Shown piece by piece: positions 1 to 7,291 of a stretch of DNA of 40,108 bases; position 1 is the stretch's first letter; every line of letters starts with the position of its first letter. Origin of the DNA: UMGS1312 sp964631595 (GTDB taxonomy: Bacteria; Bacillota; Clostridia; Oscillospirales; CAG-272). The notes under the pieces are model-generated. The model searched no databases, was not told the origin of the DNA, and saw nothing but the letters and a program-made list of their open reading frames with translations. The position numbers were made by a program, and so were the translations under genes. The stretch covers positions 1 through 40,108 of the forward strand of contig CAZVXL010000015.1 of assembly GCA_964631595.1 (NCBI GenBank), written 5' to 3'.

Positions 1-1
1 C

Positions 2-541
2 AACGAGCCCGGCAAGGGATACGAGTTCATCAACAACATCGTCGGCGGTGCTATTCCCAAGGAGTACATCCCCGCTGTTGATGCAGGTATTCAGGGAGCT
101 ATGCAGACCGGTGTGCTTGCAGGCTACAATGTTGTAGACGTAAAGGTCACCCTGTACGACGGCTCCTACCATGAGGTAGACTCCTCTGAGATGGCGTTCA
201 AGATCGCCGGCTCCATGGCATTCAAGGAGGCTATGAAGAAGGCAGACCCCGTTCTCACCGAGCCTATCATGAAGGTCGTTACCATTACTCCCGACGATTA
301 TCTCGGTGATGTAATCGGAGATATGAACTCCCGCCGCGGACAGATCCAGTCTATGGATTCTCTCTCCGGCGCAACTCAGATCACCGCACACGTGCCGCTG
401 GCAGAGATGTTCGGTTATGCAACCGTTCTTCGCTCCAAGACACAGGGACGCGGTCAGTATTCCATGGAGCCCAGCCACTTTGCCGAGGTGCCCAAGAGTA
501 TTCAGGAGAGCATCATAAGCGGCAAGGCCAAGAAGGCATAA
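2..541 (+). CDS. fusA: Elongation factor G, C-terminal part (5' end outside window)
   Basis: GTPase that drives ribosome translocation and ribosome recycling in the cytoplasm. The reading frame is open from base 2 and has no start in the window; 179 residues remain, covering the end of domain IV and domain V. Recognisable stretches are NEPGKGYEFINNIVGGAIPK, the SRRGQIQ motif and the closing PLAEMFGYATVLRS block that are typical of EF-G. It lies 51 bases upstream of tuf on the same strand, as in the str operon of most bacteria. The N-terminal GTPase domain is off the window, so completeness cannot be judged. Confidence 0.97.
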   Translation, partial: NEPGKGYEFINNIVGGAIPKEYIPAVDAGIQGAMQTGVLAGYNVVDVKVTLYDGSYHEVDSSEMAFKIAGSMAFKEAMKKADPVLTEPIMKVVTITPDDYLGDVIGDMNSRRGQIQSMDSLSGATQITAHVPLAEMFGYATVLRSKTQGRGQYSMEPSHFAEVPKSIQESIISGKAKKA

Positions 542-592
542 GGCTTCCGAAAAACAAATTAATTAATTATTATTTCTCAGGAGGAAATTAAA

Positions 593-1795
593 ATGGCAAA
601 GGCTACATTCCAAAGAACAAAGCCCCACGTTAACATTGGTACCATCGGTCACGTTGACCATGGTAAGACCACACTTACTGCAGCAATTACCAAGACACTT
701 TCTCTCGGCAACGGCGATATCGAGTTCATGGCTTACGATCAGATCGATAACGCTCCCGAGGAGAGAGCTCGTGGTATCACGATCAACACCAGACACGTTG
801 AGTATGAGACCGATGCACGTCACTACGCACACGTTGACTGCCCCGGCCACGCCGACTACGTTAAGAACATGATCACCGGTGCTGCTCAGATGGACGGCGC
901 GATCCTCGTTGTTGCAGCATCCGACGGTCCTATGCAGCAGACTCGTGAGCACATCCTTCTTGCTCGTCAGGTTGGTGTTCCTGCTATCGTTGTATACATG
1001 AACAAGACCGACCTCGTTGACGACGAGGAGCTCCTTGAGCTTGTTGAGATGGAGATCCGTGAGCTTCTGAACGAGTATGACTTCCCCGGCGACGACACCC
1101 CCATTATCCGTGGTTCCGCTCGTGTTGCTCTTGACGCTCCCGCAGATATCAACGATCCCGCATATGACTCCATCAAGGAGCTTATGAAGGCAGTTGACGA
1201 GCATATCCCCACTCCCGAGAGAAAGTCCGACCTTGACTTCCTTCTCCCCGTCGAGGATGTATTCTCCATTTCCGGTCGTGGTACCGTTGCAACCGGTAGA
1301 GTTGAGCGTGGTACTGTAAAGGTATCCGATACCGTTGAGATCATCGGTCTTACCGAGGAGAGAAGAACCACCGTTATTACCGGTGTTGAGATGTTCCACA
1401 AGCTTCTTGATCAGGCTGAGGCAGGAGACAACGTAGGTCTTCTTCTCCGTGGTGTTGCTAAGAACGAGATCGAGCGTGGACAGGTTCTTTGTAAGCCCGG
1501 CTCCGTTCATCCCCACACCAAGTTTGTAGGACAGGTTTACGTTCTGACCGAAAAAGAGGGTGGACGTCAGAAGCCCTTCTTCGCAGGCTACCGTCCTCAG
1601 TTCTACTTCAGAACTACCGACGTTACCGGCTCTATCAGCCTTCCCGAAGGCGTTGATATGTGCCGCCCCGGCGATAACGTTGATATGACTGTTGAGCTTA
1701 TCACTCCTATCGCTATGGAGCAGGGTCTGCGTTTCGCTATCCGTGAGGGTGGTAGAACCGTAGGATCCGGCGTCGTTTCCGAGATCATCGCGTAA
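593..1795 (+). CDS. tuf: Elongation factor Tu
   Basis: GTPase that delivers aminoacyl-tRNA to the ribosomal A site. The 400-residue length is normal. Walker A GHVDHGKTT is near residues 19-27, the DCPGH switch II motif near 81-85 and NKTD near 136-139; domains 2 and 3 follow complete to VSEIIA. The start is preceded by the strong ribosome-binding site AGGAGG 10-15 bases upstream. It follows fusA by 51 bases and is probably cotranscribed with it. Codon choice is strongly biased, as expected for a highly expressed gene. A strong hairpin follows the stop. Confidence 0.99.
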   Translation: MAKATFQRTKPHVNIGTIGHVDHGKTTLTAAITKTLSLGNGDIEFMAYDQIDNAPEERARGITINTRHVEYETDARHYAHVDCPGHADYVKNMITGAAQMDGAILVVAASDGPMQQTREHILLARQVGVPAIVVYMNKTDLVDDEELLELVEMEIRELLNEYDFPGDDTPIIRGSARVALDAPADINDPAYDSIKELMKAVDEHIPTPERKSDLDFLLPVEDVFSISGRGTVATGRVERGTVKVSDTVEIIGLTEERRTTVITGVEMFHKLLDQAEAGDNVGLLLRGVAKNEIERGQVLCKPGSVHPHTKFVGQVYVLTEKEGGRQKPFFAGYRPQFYFRTTDVTGSISLPEGVDMCRPGDNVDMTVELITPIAMEQGLRFAIREGGRTVGSGVVSEIIA

Positions 1796-1811
1796 ATTTA
1801 CGATCGGCTGT

Positions 1812-1850
1812 ATCGCAGAGCGGCATTTTGCCGCTCTGCGATTATTGCTT
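1812..1850 (+). terminator. Terminator after tuf
   Basis: A perfect 14-bp stem (ATCGCAGAGCGGCA, positions 1812-1825, pairing with 1829-1842) with a three-base loop, followed by a modestly T-rich tail. It sits 17 bases after the tuf stop and closes the str operon. Confidence 0.8.
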
Positions 1851-1872
1851 AACCATATTGAAACAGAATAAT
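1845..1872 (+). promoter_or_regulatory. Possible sigma-A promoter for the FMN riboswitch-ribU transcript
   Basis: TTGCTT (1845-1850), 16 bases, AATAAT (1867-1872). The predicted start would fall just before the riboswitch P1 helix, which supports the placement, but both boxes are imperfect and the -35 overlaps the tail of the tuf terminator. Confidence 0.35.
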
Positions 1873-1874
1873 CT

Positions 1875-2014
1875 ATCTTTGGGGATTGGTGTGATTCCAT
1901 ACCGGCGTTTACAGCACGCGAACGATCGAAAGATCGCCGAACAGGTGAAATTCCTGTGCCGACGGTGATGCTCTGCATCCTTGCAAAAGCAAGAAAGTCC
2001 GGATGATAAAAGAT
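1875..2014 (+). ncRNA. FMN riboswitch (RFN element)
   Basis: Conserved RFN blocks are present in order: ACCGGCG (1901-1907), GGTGAAATTCCTG (1944-1956), GCCGACGGTGATG (1958-1970) and AAAGTCCGGATG (1994-2005). The closing P1 helix can form between ATCTTT (1875-1880) and AAAGAT (2009-2014). RFN elements bind flavin mononucleotide and shut off riboflavin synthesis or uptake genes when FMN is abundant. It is directly upstream of ribU, as expected. Confidence 0.95.
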
Positions 2015-2036
2015 GAGCTGCACGGAGTGCAGCCGC

Positions 2037-2066
2037 GCCCTGACGTTTGTCGGGCTTTTTCTTTTC
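2037..2066 (+). terminator. Riboswitch-controlled terminator ahead of ribU
   Basis: A short hairpin (GCCC-T-GAC at 2037-2044 with GTC-GGGC at 2049-2055, one bulged T) is followed by an eleven-base pyrimidine/T tract. A separate perfect 7-bp hairpin GCTGCAC/GTGCAGC lies at 2017-2033, between aptamer and terminator, and could belong to the switching platform. This suggests control by transcription attenuation. Confidence 0.7.
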
Positions 2067-2088
2067 TCCAAAGGTCACGGAGGAAATT

Positions 2089-2784
2089 ATGAAAACCGCT
2101 AAAAGCTCAACCATGAGACTTCGCAGACTGACTGCCGTGTCACTTTTCTGCGCTCTGGCATACATATGCCTGTTTTTTCTGAAATTCAAGGTATCCTTTC
2201 TCACATTTGACTTAAAGGATGCGATAATGGCAATAGGAGGTATGTACTTCGGGCCTCTCTCCGCCGTCGCGATGCCTGCGGCGGTGTCACTGCTGGAATT
2301 TTTGACAATAAGCGATACCGGTATGTACGGGCTTATTATGAATTTCCTGTCCAGCTTCACCTTTTGCTTTGTCGCATCGGTTATATATAAGCTCCGTAAG
2401 AATATATCCGGAGCCCTGATCGCGCTTGCCTCCGCCGTGGTGTGTACGGTGGCGGTGATGATAGGCGCAAATCTTGTCATAACCCCATATTATCTCGGAG
2501 TGCAGACCGCCGAGCTGGTCGGCATGATCCCCGCACTCCTGCTGCCGTTCAATCTCATTAAGGGGCTTGTCAACGCCTCCGTCGTAATGCTTCTCTATAA
2601 GCCGTTTTCGACTGCGCTGAAATCTGTCGGAGTTCTCCGCTCCTCGGGCGGTACAGGCTCGGCGGGAGGAAAGACGGGTGCGGGAAAGAGACCGATGATC
2701 ACCGTGGCGGCTGTCGCCGTGCTCATTCTCGCACTTTCACTTGCACTTCTGCTTTTCGTTTTCAATGCCGATATCTTCATTTGA
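2089..2784 (+). CDS. ribU: Riboflavin ECF transporter S component
   Basis: Membrane substrate-binding subunit of an energy-coupling-factor importer for riboflavin; it needs a shared EcfA/EcfT module that is not in the window. The FMN riboswitch upstream supports the substrate. The protein has 231 residues with about six membrane helices in the first 185 and the family-like stretches FDLKDAIMAIGGMYFGPLSAV and LLPFNLIKG. The start at 2089 is chosen because GGAGG lies 6-10 bases upstream and a longer frame would run into the riboswitch terminator. Unusual: after the expected end there is a Gly-rich linker (about residues 186-204) and a further hydrophobic helix (about 207-230). Confidence 0.92.
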   Translation: MKTAKSSTMRLRRLTAVSLFCALAYICLFFLKFKVSFLTFDLKDAIMAIGGMYFGPLSAVAMPAAVSLLEFLTISDTGMYGLIMNFLSSFTFCFVASVIYKLRKNISGALIALASAVVCTVAVMIGANLVITPYYLGVQTAELVGMIPALLLPFNLIKGLVNASVVMLLYKPFSTALKSVGVLRSSGGTGSAGGKTGAGKRPMITVAAVAVLILALSLALLLFVFNADIFI

Positions 2785-2796
2785 GGATATGAATTC

Positions 2797-2840
2797 ACTG
2801 TAAAATCGGTGGAATTTTACTGTAAAATCGGTGAAATTTT
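2797..2840 (+). repeat. Two tandem 22-bp repeats containing a palindrome
   Basis: Two copies of a 22-base unit, 2797-2818 and 2819-2840, differ at one position (GGTGGAA versus GGTGAAA). Their junction makes the perfect inverted repeat ATTTTAC-T-GTAAAAT (2814-2828). The array ends one base before the -35 box of the downstream promoter, so it may be a regulator binding site. Period 22 would put the repeats on one face of the helix. Confidence 0.75.
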
Positions 2841-2841
2841 A

Positions 2842-2870
2842 TTGAATATGAAATTTTGCTGTGATATAAT
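2842..2870 (+). promoter_or_regulatory. Sigma-A promoter with extended -10
   Basis: TTGAAT (2842-2847), 17 bases, TATAAT (2865-2870), with TG at the extended -10 position. It drives the small export-family gene starting at 3003, leaving a leader of about 125 bases. Confidence 0.75.
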
Positions 2871-3002
2871 ATCGCAGAGAGCTTGCGCAACCCGTAAGCC
2901 GAGCGTTTGCATCAAATATACCGAGCGGACGGACATTGCGTATCGACAGTGCCCCGCAGTTTGTGATATACGGTCTGCCGAGATAAAAGAAAGGCTTCGA
3001 CA

Positions 3003-3479
3003 ATGTTGGACTTTTTCAAAATTCCCATAGTTCATGTGTTCCTTATTTCCATGCTTCCTCTTATTGAGCTCAGGGGCGGGATCATCTGGGGCGCGGCAGT
3101 CGGTGTTGATTTGATACCGAACATCATCGCCTGTATTATCGGAAATATGCTTCCCGTACCGTTTATTCTTCTCTTTATTCGCAAGGTGCTCGATTTTATG
3201 AAGGGCAGAAAAAGCCTCAGAAAAATCGCGGTTTGGATCGAGGAAAAGGCGGATAAGAATAAGAATAAGGTCACAAGGTACGCGACGTGGGGACTTCTGC
3301 TTTTTGTCGGAATCCCCCTGCCCGGAACGGGCGCGTGGACAGGCGCGCTTGTCGCCGCGCTTCTCAATATGCGTATGAAATACGCTCTCCCGTCGATTTT
3401 CGGCGGAGTCATTCTCGCATCCCTGATCGTTGCGCTCGGCGCATACGGACTTGTCGGCGCATTCGCGATCTTCAGCTGA
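3003..3479 (+). CDS. Putative small multidrug export family membrane protein (COG2426)
   Basis: Integral membrane protein of 158 residues with four to five hydrophobic segments. It matches the small multidrug export family (Sm_multidrug_ex) by its PLIELRGGI motif (about residues 20-28) and by the re-entrant-loop-like GIPLPGTGAWTGA stretch (about 100-112). The family is related to SNARE-associated/DedA-like proteins; the name rests on weak historical evidence, and the substrate and mechanism are unknown. It has its own promoter (2842-2870) with a tandem repeat upstream and its own terminator, so it appears to be a single-gene unit. Confidence 0.8.
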   Translation: MLDFFKIPIVHVFLISMLPLIELRGGIIWGAAVGVDLIPNIIACIIGNMLPVPFILLFIRKVLDFMKGRKSLRKIAVWIEEKADKNKNKVTRYATWGLLLFVGIPLPGTGAWTGALVAALLNMRMKYALPSIFGGVILASLIVALGAYGLVGAFAIFS

Positions 3480-3505
3480 GCATCGGCTCGGCAAAATGCA
3501 CATCT

Positions 3506-3541
3506 TCCGAGGGGCACGGCTGCGACCCCTCGGATATTTTT
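3506..3541 (+). terminator. Terminator after the export-family gene
   Basis: Perfect 9-bp stem TCCGAGGGG (3506-3514) with CCCCTCGGA (3526-3534), then TATTTTTAT. It is 26 bases after the stop. Confidence 0.88.
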
Positions 3542-3581
3542 ATGATCCTGTATGGGACTCAATGTTTTTCGGCAAAAGCTA

Positions 3582-3610
3582 TTGATATTTGCGCCGATAT
3601 GTGATACAAT
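3582..3610 (+). promoter_or_regulatory. Sigma-A promoter for SAM riboswitch-metK
   Basis: TTGATA (3582-3587), 17 bases, TACAAT (3605-3610) with TG in the extended -10 position. The 11-mer TGTGATACAAT (3600-3610) recurs exactly at 3669-3679, just before the riboswitch; the second copy lacks a good -35 but could act as an extended -10 promoter. Confidence 0.7.
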
Positions 3611-3683
3611 ATGTAAGCAGTCCGAGGCGGATTGCCGTCTGCGATGGCAGAGGGCATTGCGGCGGAGCTGTGATACAATTTAA

Positions 3684-3776
3684 TCTTATCGAGAGTGGCT
3701 GAGGGACAGGCCCCGTGAAGCCCGGCAACCTACCGTTTTTGCAGAAGCGGCAAGGTGCTAAATCCCGAAGATAAGA
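3684..3776 (+). ncRNA. SAM-I riboswitch (S-box)
   Basis: S-box consensus blocks occur in order: CTTATCGAGAG (3685-3695), GAGGGACAGGCCC (3701-3713), GAAGCCCGGCAACC (3717-3730) and AAGGTGCTAAATCC (3752-3765). P1 closes between CTTATC (3685-3690) and GATAAG (3770-3775). SAM-I RNAs bind S-adenosylmethionine and repress methionine and SAM genes. It precedes metK, a direct feedback arrangement. Confidence 0.97.
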
Positions 3777-3817
3777 AGCCAGCAACTGACGGTCTCCGGC
3801 TTCTTGTCGGAGATTTA
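3773..3817 (+). promoter_or_regulatory. SAM riboswitch expression platform
   Basis: AAGAAGCC (3773-3780), overlapping the 3' strand of P1, can pair with GGCTTCTT (3798-3805). That pairing excludes the short hairpin TCTCCG/CGGAGA (3793-3798 with 3808-3813), which is followed by a weak T-rich tail. The layout fits antiterminator versus terminator. TCTCC (3793-3797) could instead pair with the ribosome-binding site GGAGA at 3833-3837, so translational control is also possible. Confidence 0.6.
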
Positions 3818-3847
3818 TTGATTATAACGGAAGGAGAGCCTTGGCGT

Positions 3848-3871
3848 ATGCCGAGGCGGATACGAATATGA
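3848..3871 (+). CDS. Possible 7-codon leader peptide overlapping metK
   Basis: A short frame, ATG CCG AGG CGG ATA CGA ATA TGA, encodes MPRRIRI. Its start lies at good distance (about 9 bases) from the strong ribosome-binding site AAGGAGAG (3831-3838). Its TGA (3869-3871) overlaps the preferred metK ATG (3868-3870) in an ATGA junction, a typical translational-coupling geometry. Whether it is translated is inference; the alternative is metK initiation at TTG 3841. Confidence 0.35.
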   Translation: MPRRIRI

Positions 3872-5019
3872 GAATGCTGTTTACATCGGAATCCGTAACC
3901 GAGGGACATCCCGACAAGATCTGTGACCAGATCTCCGATGCGGTGCTTGATGCACTGCTGAGGGAGGATCCCATGTCGAGAGTGGCGTGCGAGAGTGCTT
4001 GTACTACCGGACTTGTGATGGTTATGGGCGAGATTACGTCGAAGGCGTATGCCGACGTTCAGTCGATAGTGAGAAATACGGTGCGCCGCATCGGCTACGA
4101 TCGCGCGAAATTCGGCTTTGACTGCGACACCTGCGGTATCATAAACTCTATCCACGAGCAGTCTGCCGATATAGCGCTCGGAGTCGATAAGTCTCTTGAG
4201 GCAAAGGCGACGGGAGACGGCTTTGATATCGGCGCGGGAGATCAGGGACTCATGTTCGGCTATGCCTGCCGCGAGACGACTGAGCTTATGCCGTTGCCGA
4301 TATCACTTGCACATAAGACCGCAAAGAAGCTGTCCGAGGTCAGAAAGAACGGAACGCTTCCGTATCTCCGTCCCGACGGAAAGACGCAGTTCACCGTGGA
4401 GTACGAGGACGGAAGACCTGTCCGCATTGAAACGATCGTCGTCTCCTCCCAGCACTCACCCGAGATGGATATGGAGCAGATAAGAGAGGACATCATAAAG
4501 TATGTCATCAGCCCCTCTGTTCCTGCCGATATGCTTGATGAGAACACGAAGATATTCGTAAATCCCACGGGAAGATTTGTCATCGGCGGCCCCAACGGCG
4601 ACAGCGGACTTACCGGCAGAAAAATAATAGTGGATACCTACGGCGGATATTCGCGCCACGGCGGCGGCGCCTTCTCGGGCAAGGATCCCACAAAGGTGGA
4701 TCGCTCCGCATCGTATGCCGCGCGCCACGTTGCCAAGAATATTGTGGCGGCTGGCTATGCCGATAAGTGCGAGGTACAGCTTGCGTATGCCATCGGCGTT
4801 GCGAATCCCGTATCGGTGATGGTGGATACCTTCGGCACGGGCAAGATCGACGATGAGCACATCGCGCGCGAGGTGATAAGCAAGGTGGATCTGCGCCCTG
4901 CGGCGATAATAGAGCGACTCGGACTCAGAGCGCCTATATACGAGCCTCTTGCGGCATACGGACATATGGGCAGAGAGGAGCTCGGCGTTTCTTGGGAGAA
5001 GATAGATCTGGGACTGTAA
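3868..5019 (+). CDS. metK: S-adenosylmethionine synthetase
   Basis: Makes S-adenosylmethionine from ATP and methionine, in the cytoplasm. It has 383 residues from the start chosen here, normal for the family. The N-terminal motif FTSESVTEGHPDKICDQISDA, the DCDTC and GAGDQG motifs (ATP and methionine sites) and the GGAFSGKDPTKVDRSA lysine loop are all present. ATG 3868 gives the usual short MetK N-terminus; an in-frame TTG at 3841 would add nine residues but lies only 2-4 bases from the ribosome-binding site. The gene is controlled by a SAM-I riboswitch and may be coupled to a leader peptide. Confidence 0.96.
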   Translation: MRMLFTSESVTEGHPDKICDQISDAVLDALLREDPMSRVACESACTTGLVMVMGEITSKAYADVQSIVRNTVRRIGYDRAKFGFDCDTCGIINSIHEQSADIALGVDKSLEAKATGDGFDIGAGDQGLMFGYACRETTELMPLPISLAHKTAKKLSEVRKNGTLPYLRPDGKTQFTVEYEDGRPVRIETIVVSSQHSPEMDMEQIREDIIKYVISPSVPADMLDENTKIFVNPTGRFVIGGPNGDSGLTGRKIIVDTYGGYSRHGGGAFSGKDPTKVDRSASYAARHVAKNIVAAGYADKCEVQLAYAIGVANPVSVMVDTFGTGKIDDEHIAREVISKVDLRPAAIIERLGLRAPIYEPLAAYGHMGREELGVSWEKIDLGL

Positions 5020-5035
5020 GCGCGCCGACAAGTGA

Positions 5036-5083
5036 ATAAAAAAACAGCTCTCGGAGCCGTCTGCGTGGCGGTCACGGGAGCTG
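5036..5083. terminator. Bidirectional terminator between metK and the UDG operon
   Basis: CAGCTC (5045-5050) pairs with GAGCTG (5078-5083), with further internal pairing. A seven-A run at 5038-5044 gives a T tract on the minus strand, so it suits the convergent minus-strand operon best; the plus-strand tail is weak. Confidence 0.65.
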
Positions 5084-5090
5084 CTTTGAC

Positions 5091-5645
5091 TTAAAGCGAG
5101 CATTTGTCAAGGTATTCCTTGATCTTTTTCATATCCGCGAGCATTGCTTCCTTCTTTCGCGGATCGCGCAGGAGCGCGGCGGGGTGGAACACTGCCGTCA
5201 CGGTGAAATCGCCCTTTTGAACGAATTGACCGTGCTCCTTTGTTATCATGTAATCCGGCTTTATGAGGCGCATGGCGGCGATCCTGCCGAGGCAAACTAT
5301 GATCCTCGGGCGAATGATGCGTACCTGCTCTCTGAGATATCCGATGCAGGCATCCTGCTCACTCGGCAGTGGGTCGCGATTTTTCGGCGGTCTGCATTTC
5401 AAAATGTTCGCGATGTATACGTCCTCTCTCGGTATATCCACCGCGCATAGGTATTTGTCGAGCAGCTTTCCCGCCGCACCGACAAACGGGATCCCCGAGA
5501 GATCCTCTTTTTCGCCGGGTGCCTCACCGACGAACATCAGCCTTGCGTTACGGTCACCTGTGCCGAACACACAGTTTGTACGTCCCTCGTGGAGCGCACA
5601 TTCGGTACAGCCCTTGCATACCGATTCGAGTTCTTCAAGTGTCAT
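5091..5645 (-). CDS. Uracil-DNA glycosylase, family 4 (iron-sulfur type)
   Basis: Removes uracil from DNA, the first step of base excision repair of deaminated cytosine. 184 residues, typical of the family. An N-terminal cysteine cluster CKGCTEC and later cysteines (for example in NILKCRPPKNR) fit a 4Fe-4S cluster. Motif A GEAPGEKED, the GIPFVGAAGKLL stretch and motif B HPAALLRDP are clear. The start codon lies inside the end of the MutS-like gene (ATGA overlap) and has a strong AAAGGAGGAG site, so the two are probably translated together. It is the last gene of a four-gene operon. Confidence 0.95.
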   Translation of the reverse strand: MTLEELESVCKGCTECALHEGRTNCVFGTGDRNARLMFVGEAPGEKEDLSGIPFVGAAGKLLDKYLCAVDIPREDVYIANILKCRPPKNRDPLPSEQDACIGYLREQVRIIRPRIIVCLGRIAAMRLIKPDYMITKEHGQFVQKGDFTVTAVFHPAALLRDPRKKEAMLADMKKIKEYLDKCSL

Positions 5646-7276
5646 GTCCGCTCCTCCTTTTTCAAGCTAAGCTTAGCCATAATGTTTTCGTAGGACAGCC
5701 CGTACTTTTCGGCAATATCGCGGGCATAGCTCTTTCCGTCGGGAGTTCGCCGTACAATGCGGAAGCTGCGCTTGCCGTCGGCAATATCCGCGGAGAGATT
5801 GTCAAGCCTCACGCCTCCGGCGGGCACGCATCTTTCGTTGATCGACGGCACCGATGCCGCAAGATCATGAAGGTGTGTTGAGAATATTCCGCGACAGCCC
5901 GCCATGCTGAAGCCTGCAAGCACCTCGGCGGCGATGTACGAGCCCTCGTATGAGCCGGTAGAGCTGAGGGATTCATCGAGAAGAATAAGGCTGTTCTCGG
6001 TCACACCGTCGAAGATGTCACCGAGTCTGGCGCACTCCTCACCGAGCCTGCCCTTGTCGACCGTGTCCTCACTTCCCGTGGGAAAGTGGGTGAATATATT
6101 GTCGCACGGGCTTATCTCCGCTTCGTCGGCGCATACCGGAAGCCCGAGCTGAGCCATGGCAAAGGCGTGACCGACGGCGCAGGTTATGACAGATTTTCCG
6201 CCGCGATTCGGGCCGGTTATAATGAATATCATGCCGTCGTCGTCAAACGCAAAATCGTTGGGAACAAGCTCCCCGTCGATCTTCATGGCGATTATCGGGT
6301 TTATGAGCGCCTTGGCGCTGAAATGCTTTTCGGATACGGGGAGAAGCTTCGGGAAGATGAGCGTACAGCCGCGCTCCTTGAGAGCGGTCAGCAGCTTTAC
6401 CGATTTTGTCACAAATTCGACCTCCGGCATCATGCGGAGGAGGAAATCCGTATTGTCAAGCACATATGCCTGTACGATACGCTTCCACTGACGAACAGAT
6501 GAGTGAAATACATTTGCAATGGCAGACGAAAACGCATTGGACATGGCGGTCTGCTCGTTTTCGGTCTGATTTTTCCTGAGCGGAGTAAGCGGAGCGATGC
6601 AGGTCATCTCGCCCGCCTTGAAGTCAAGGCGGAGTATTCTGTCAAGCAGCTCTCCGGATTTGAATTTGCTGTTGTTTATCGAGAGAACACCGGCACTCTC
6701 GGGCTTCATTCTTGAGTCGAGATTAACGCCTACCGTGACACTGCGTATCTCTCTTACACGTGAGCCGAGCTCACTCAGGCGGGAGTTCAGCGCCTTTGCA
6801 TCGTCGCTTTCGGTGAGAGTACGTATCTTTTCCGCAAAGGACGAGAGCGCACGGCTCTTGTACTTGTCGGCGTGCGGCAGAAGCCCGTCTCGAAGAAGCT
6901 CAAGCAGAGATATATAGATCTCCGCCTCCGCAACGCTGTACAGATACCCCTCCCCCTCGGAGGAAAAATCACCGCCCATGCGGCGAAGCTCCGCTATATC
7001 CTGAAGCATGGGGATCATTCGGCGGAATACATCGCACAGCTCGGGAGCGCAAAGCAGATCCGCAAAGGTCTCCTGACGGTAGCGGATCACCTCGGGATCG
7101 AGAGTAAAGAAATGCGCTATCGTCTCTGCCGGCATATCGAACGCGCTGTCAAGCTCAAGCTGTTCAAGCGCGATACGCCGATATTCGACAAGCCTTTCCG
7201 AGGCGTACTGCTCCTCGGCGCTTTCGGTATTCGGATAAAGCAGGCTGATGTCAGCCGCGGCGGTGTTTGTATCCAT
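5642..7276 (-). CDS. MutS-like ATPase without mismatch-recognition domain
   Basis: 544 residues with a C-terminal MutS domain V ATPase: Walker A TGPNRGGKS (about 354-362), Walker B SLILLDES (about 429-436), an ST-type loop SSTGSYEGS and the switch STHLHDL (about 466-472). The N-terminal 330 residues look helical, like the MutS lever and core region. I see no N-terminal mismatch-binding domain with its Phe-X-Glu motif, and no Smr nuclease as in MutS2. The specific role is unknown; the family suggests DNA-structure binding with ATP-driven change. The start at ATG 7276 is chosen because GGGAG precedes it; a TTG four codons upstream is less likely. It overlaps the UDG gene by four bases and follows the PHP gene by 15. 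Confidence 0.82.
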   Translation of the reverse strand: MDTNTAAADISLLYPNTESAEEQYASERLVEYRRIALEQLELDSAFDMPAETIAHFFTLDPEVIRYRQETFADLLCAPELCDVFRRMIPMLQDIAELRRMGGDFSSEGEGYLYSVAEAEIYISLLELLRDGLLPHADKYKSRALSSFAEKIRTLTESDDAKALNSRLSELGSRVREIRSVTVGVNLDSRMKPESAGVLSINNSKFKSGELLDRILRLDFKAGEMTCIAPLTPLRKNQTENEQTAMSNAFSSAIANVFHSSVRQWKRIVQAYVLDNTDFLLRMMPEVEFVTKSVKLLTALKERGCTLIFPKLLPVSEKHFSAKALINPIIAMKIDGELVPNDFAFDDDGMIFIITGPNRGGKSVITCAVGHAFAMAQLGLPVCADEAEISPCDNIFTHFPTGSEDTVDKGRLGEECARLGDIFDGVTENSLILLDESLSSTGSYEGSYIAAEVLAGFSMAGCRGIFSTHLHDLAASVPSINERCVPAGGVRLDNLSADIADGKRSFRIVRRTPDGKSYARDIAEKYGLSYENIMAKLSLKKEERT

Positions 7277-7291
7277 AATTACTCCCAAAAG

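Noticed and set aside
563..2071. Long minus-strand open frame of 502 codons opposite tuf
   Set aside because: It is a shadow of the biased codons of tuf; the translation has low-complexity composition, no family match and overlaps the riboswitch.
2797..2840. Possible CRISPR-like repeat
   Set aside because: Only two directly adjacent units without spacers and no cas genes; it fits an operator better.
3841..3867. TTG 3841 as the metK start
   Set aside because: It is too close to the ribosome-binding site, and ATG 3868 gives the usual MetK N-terminus; kept as an alternative.
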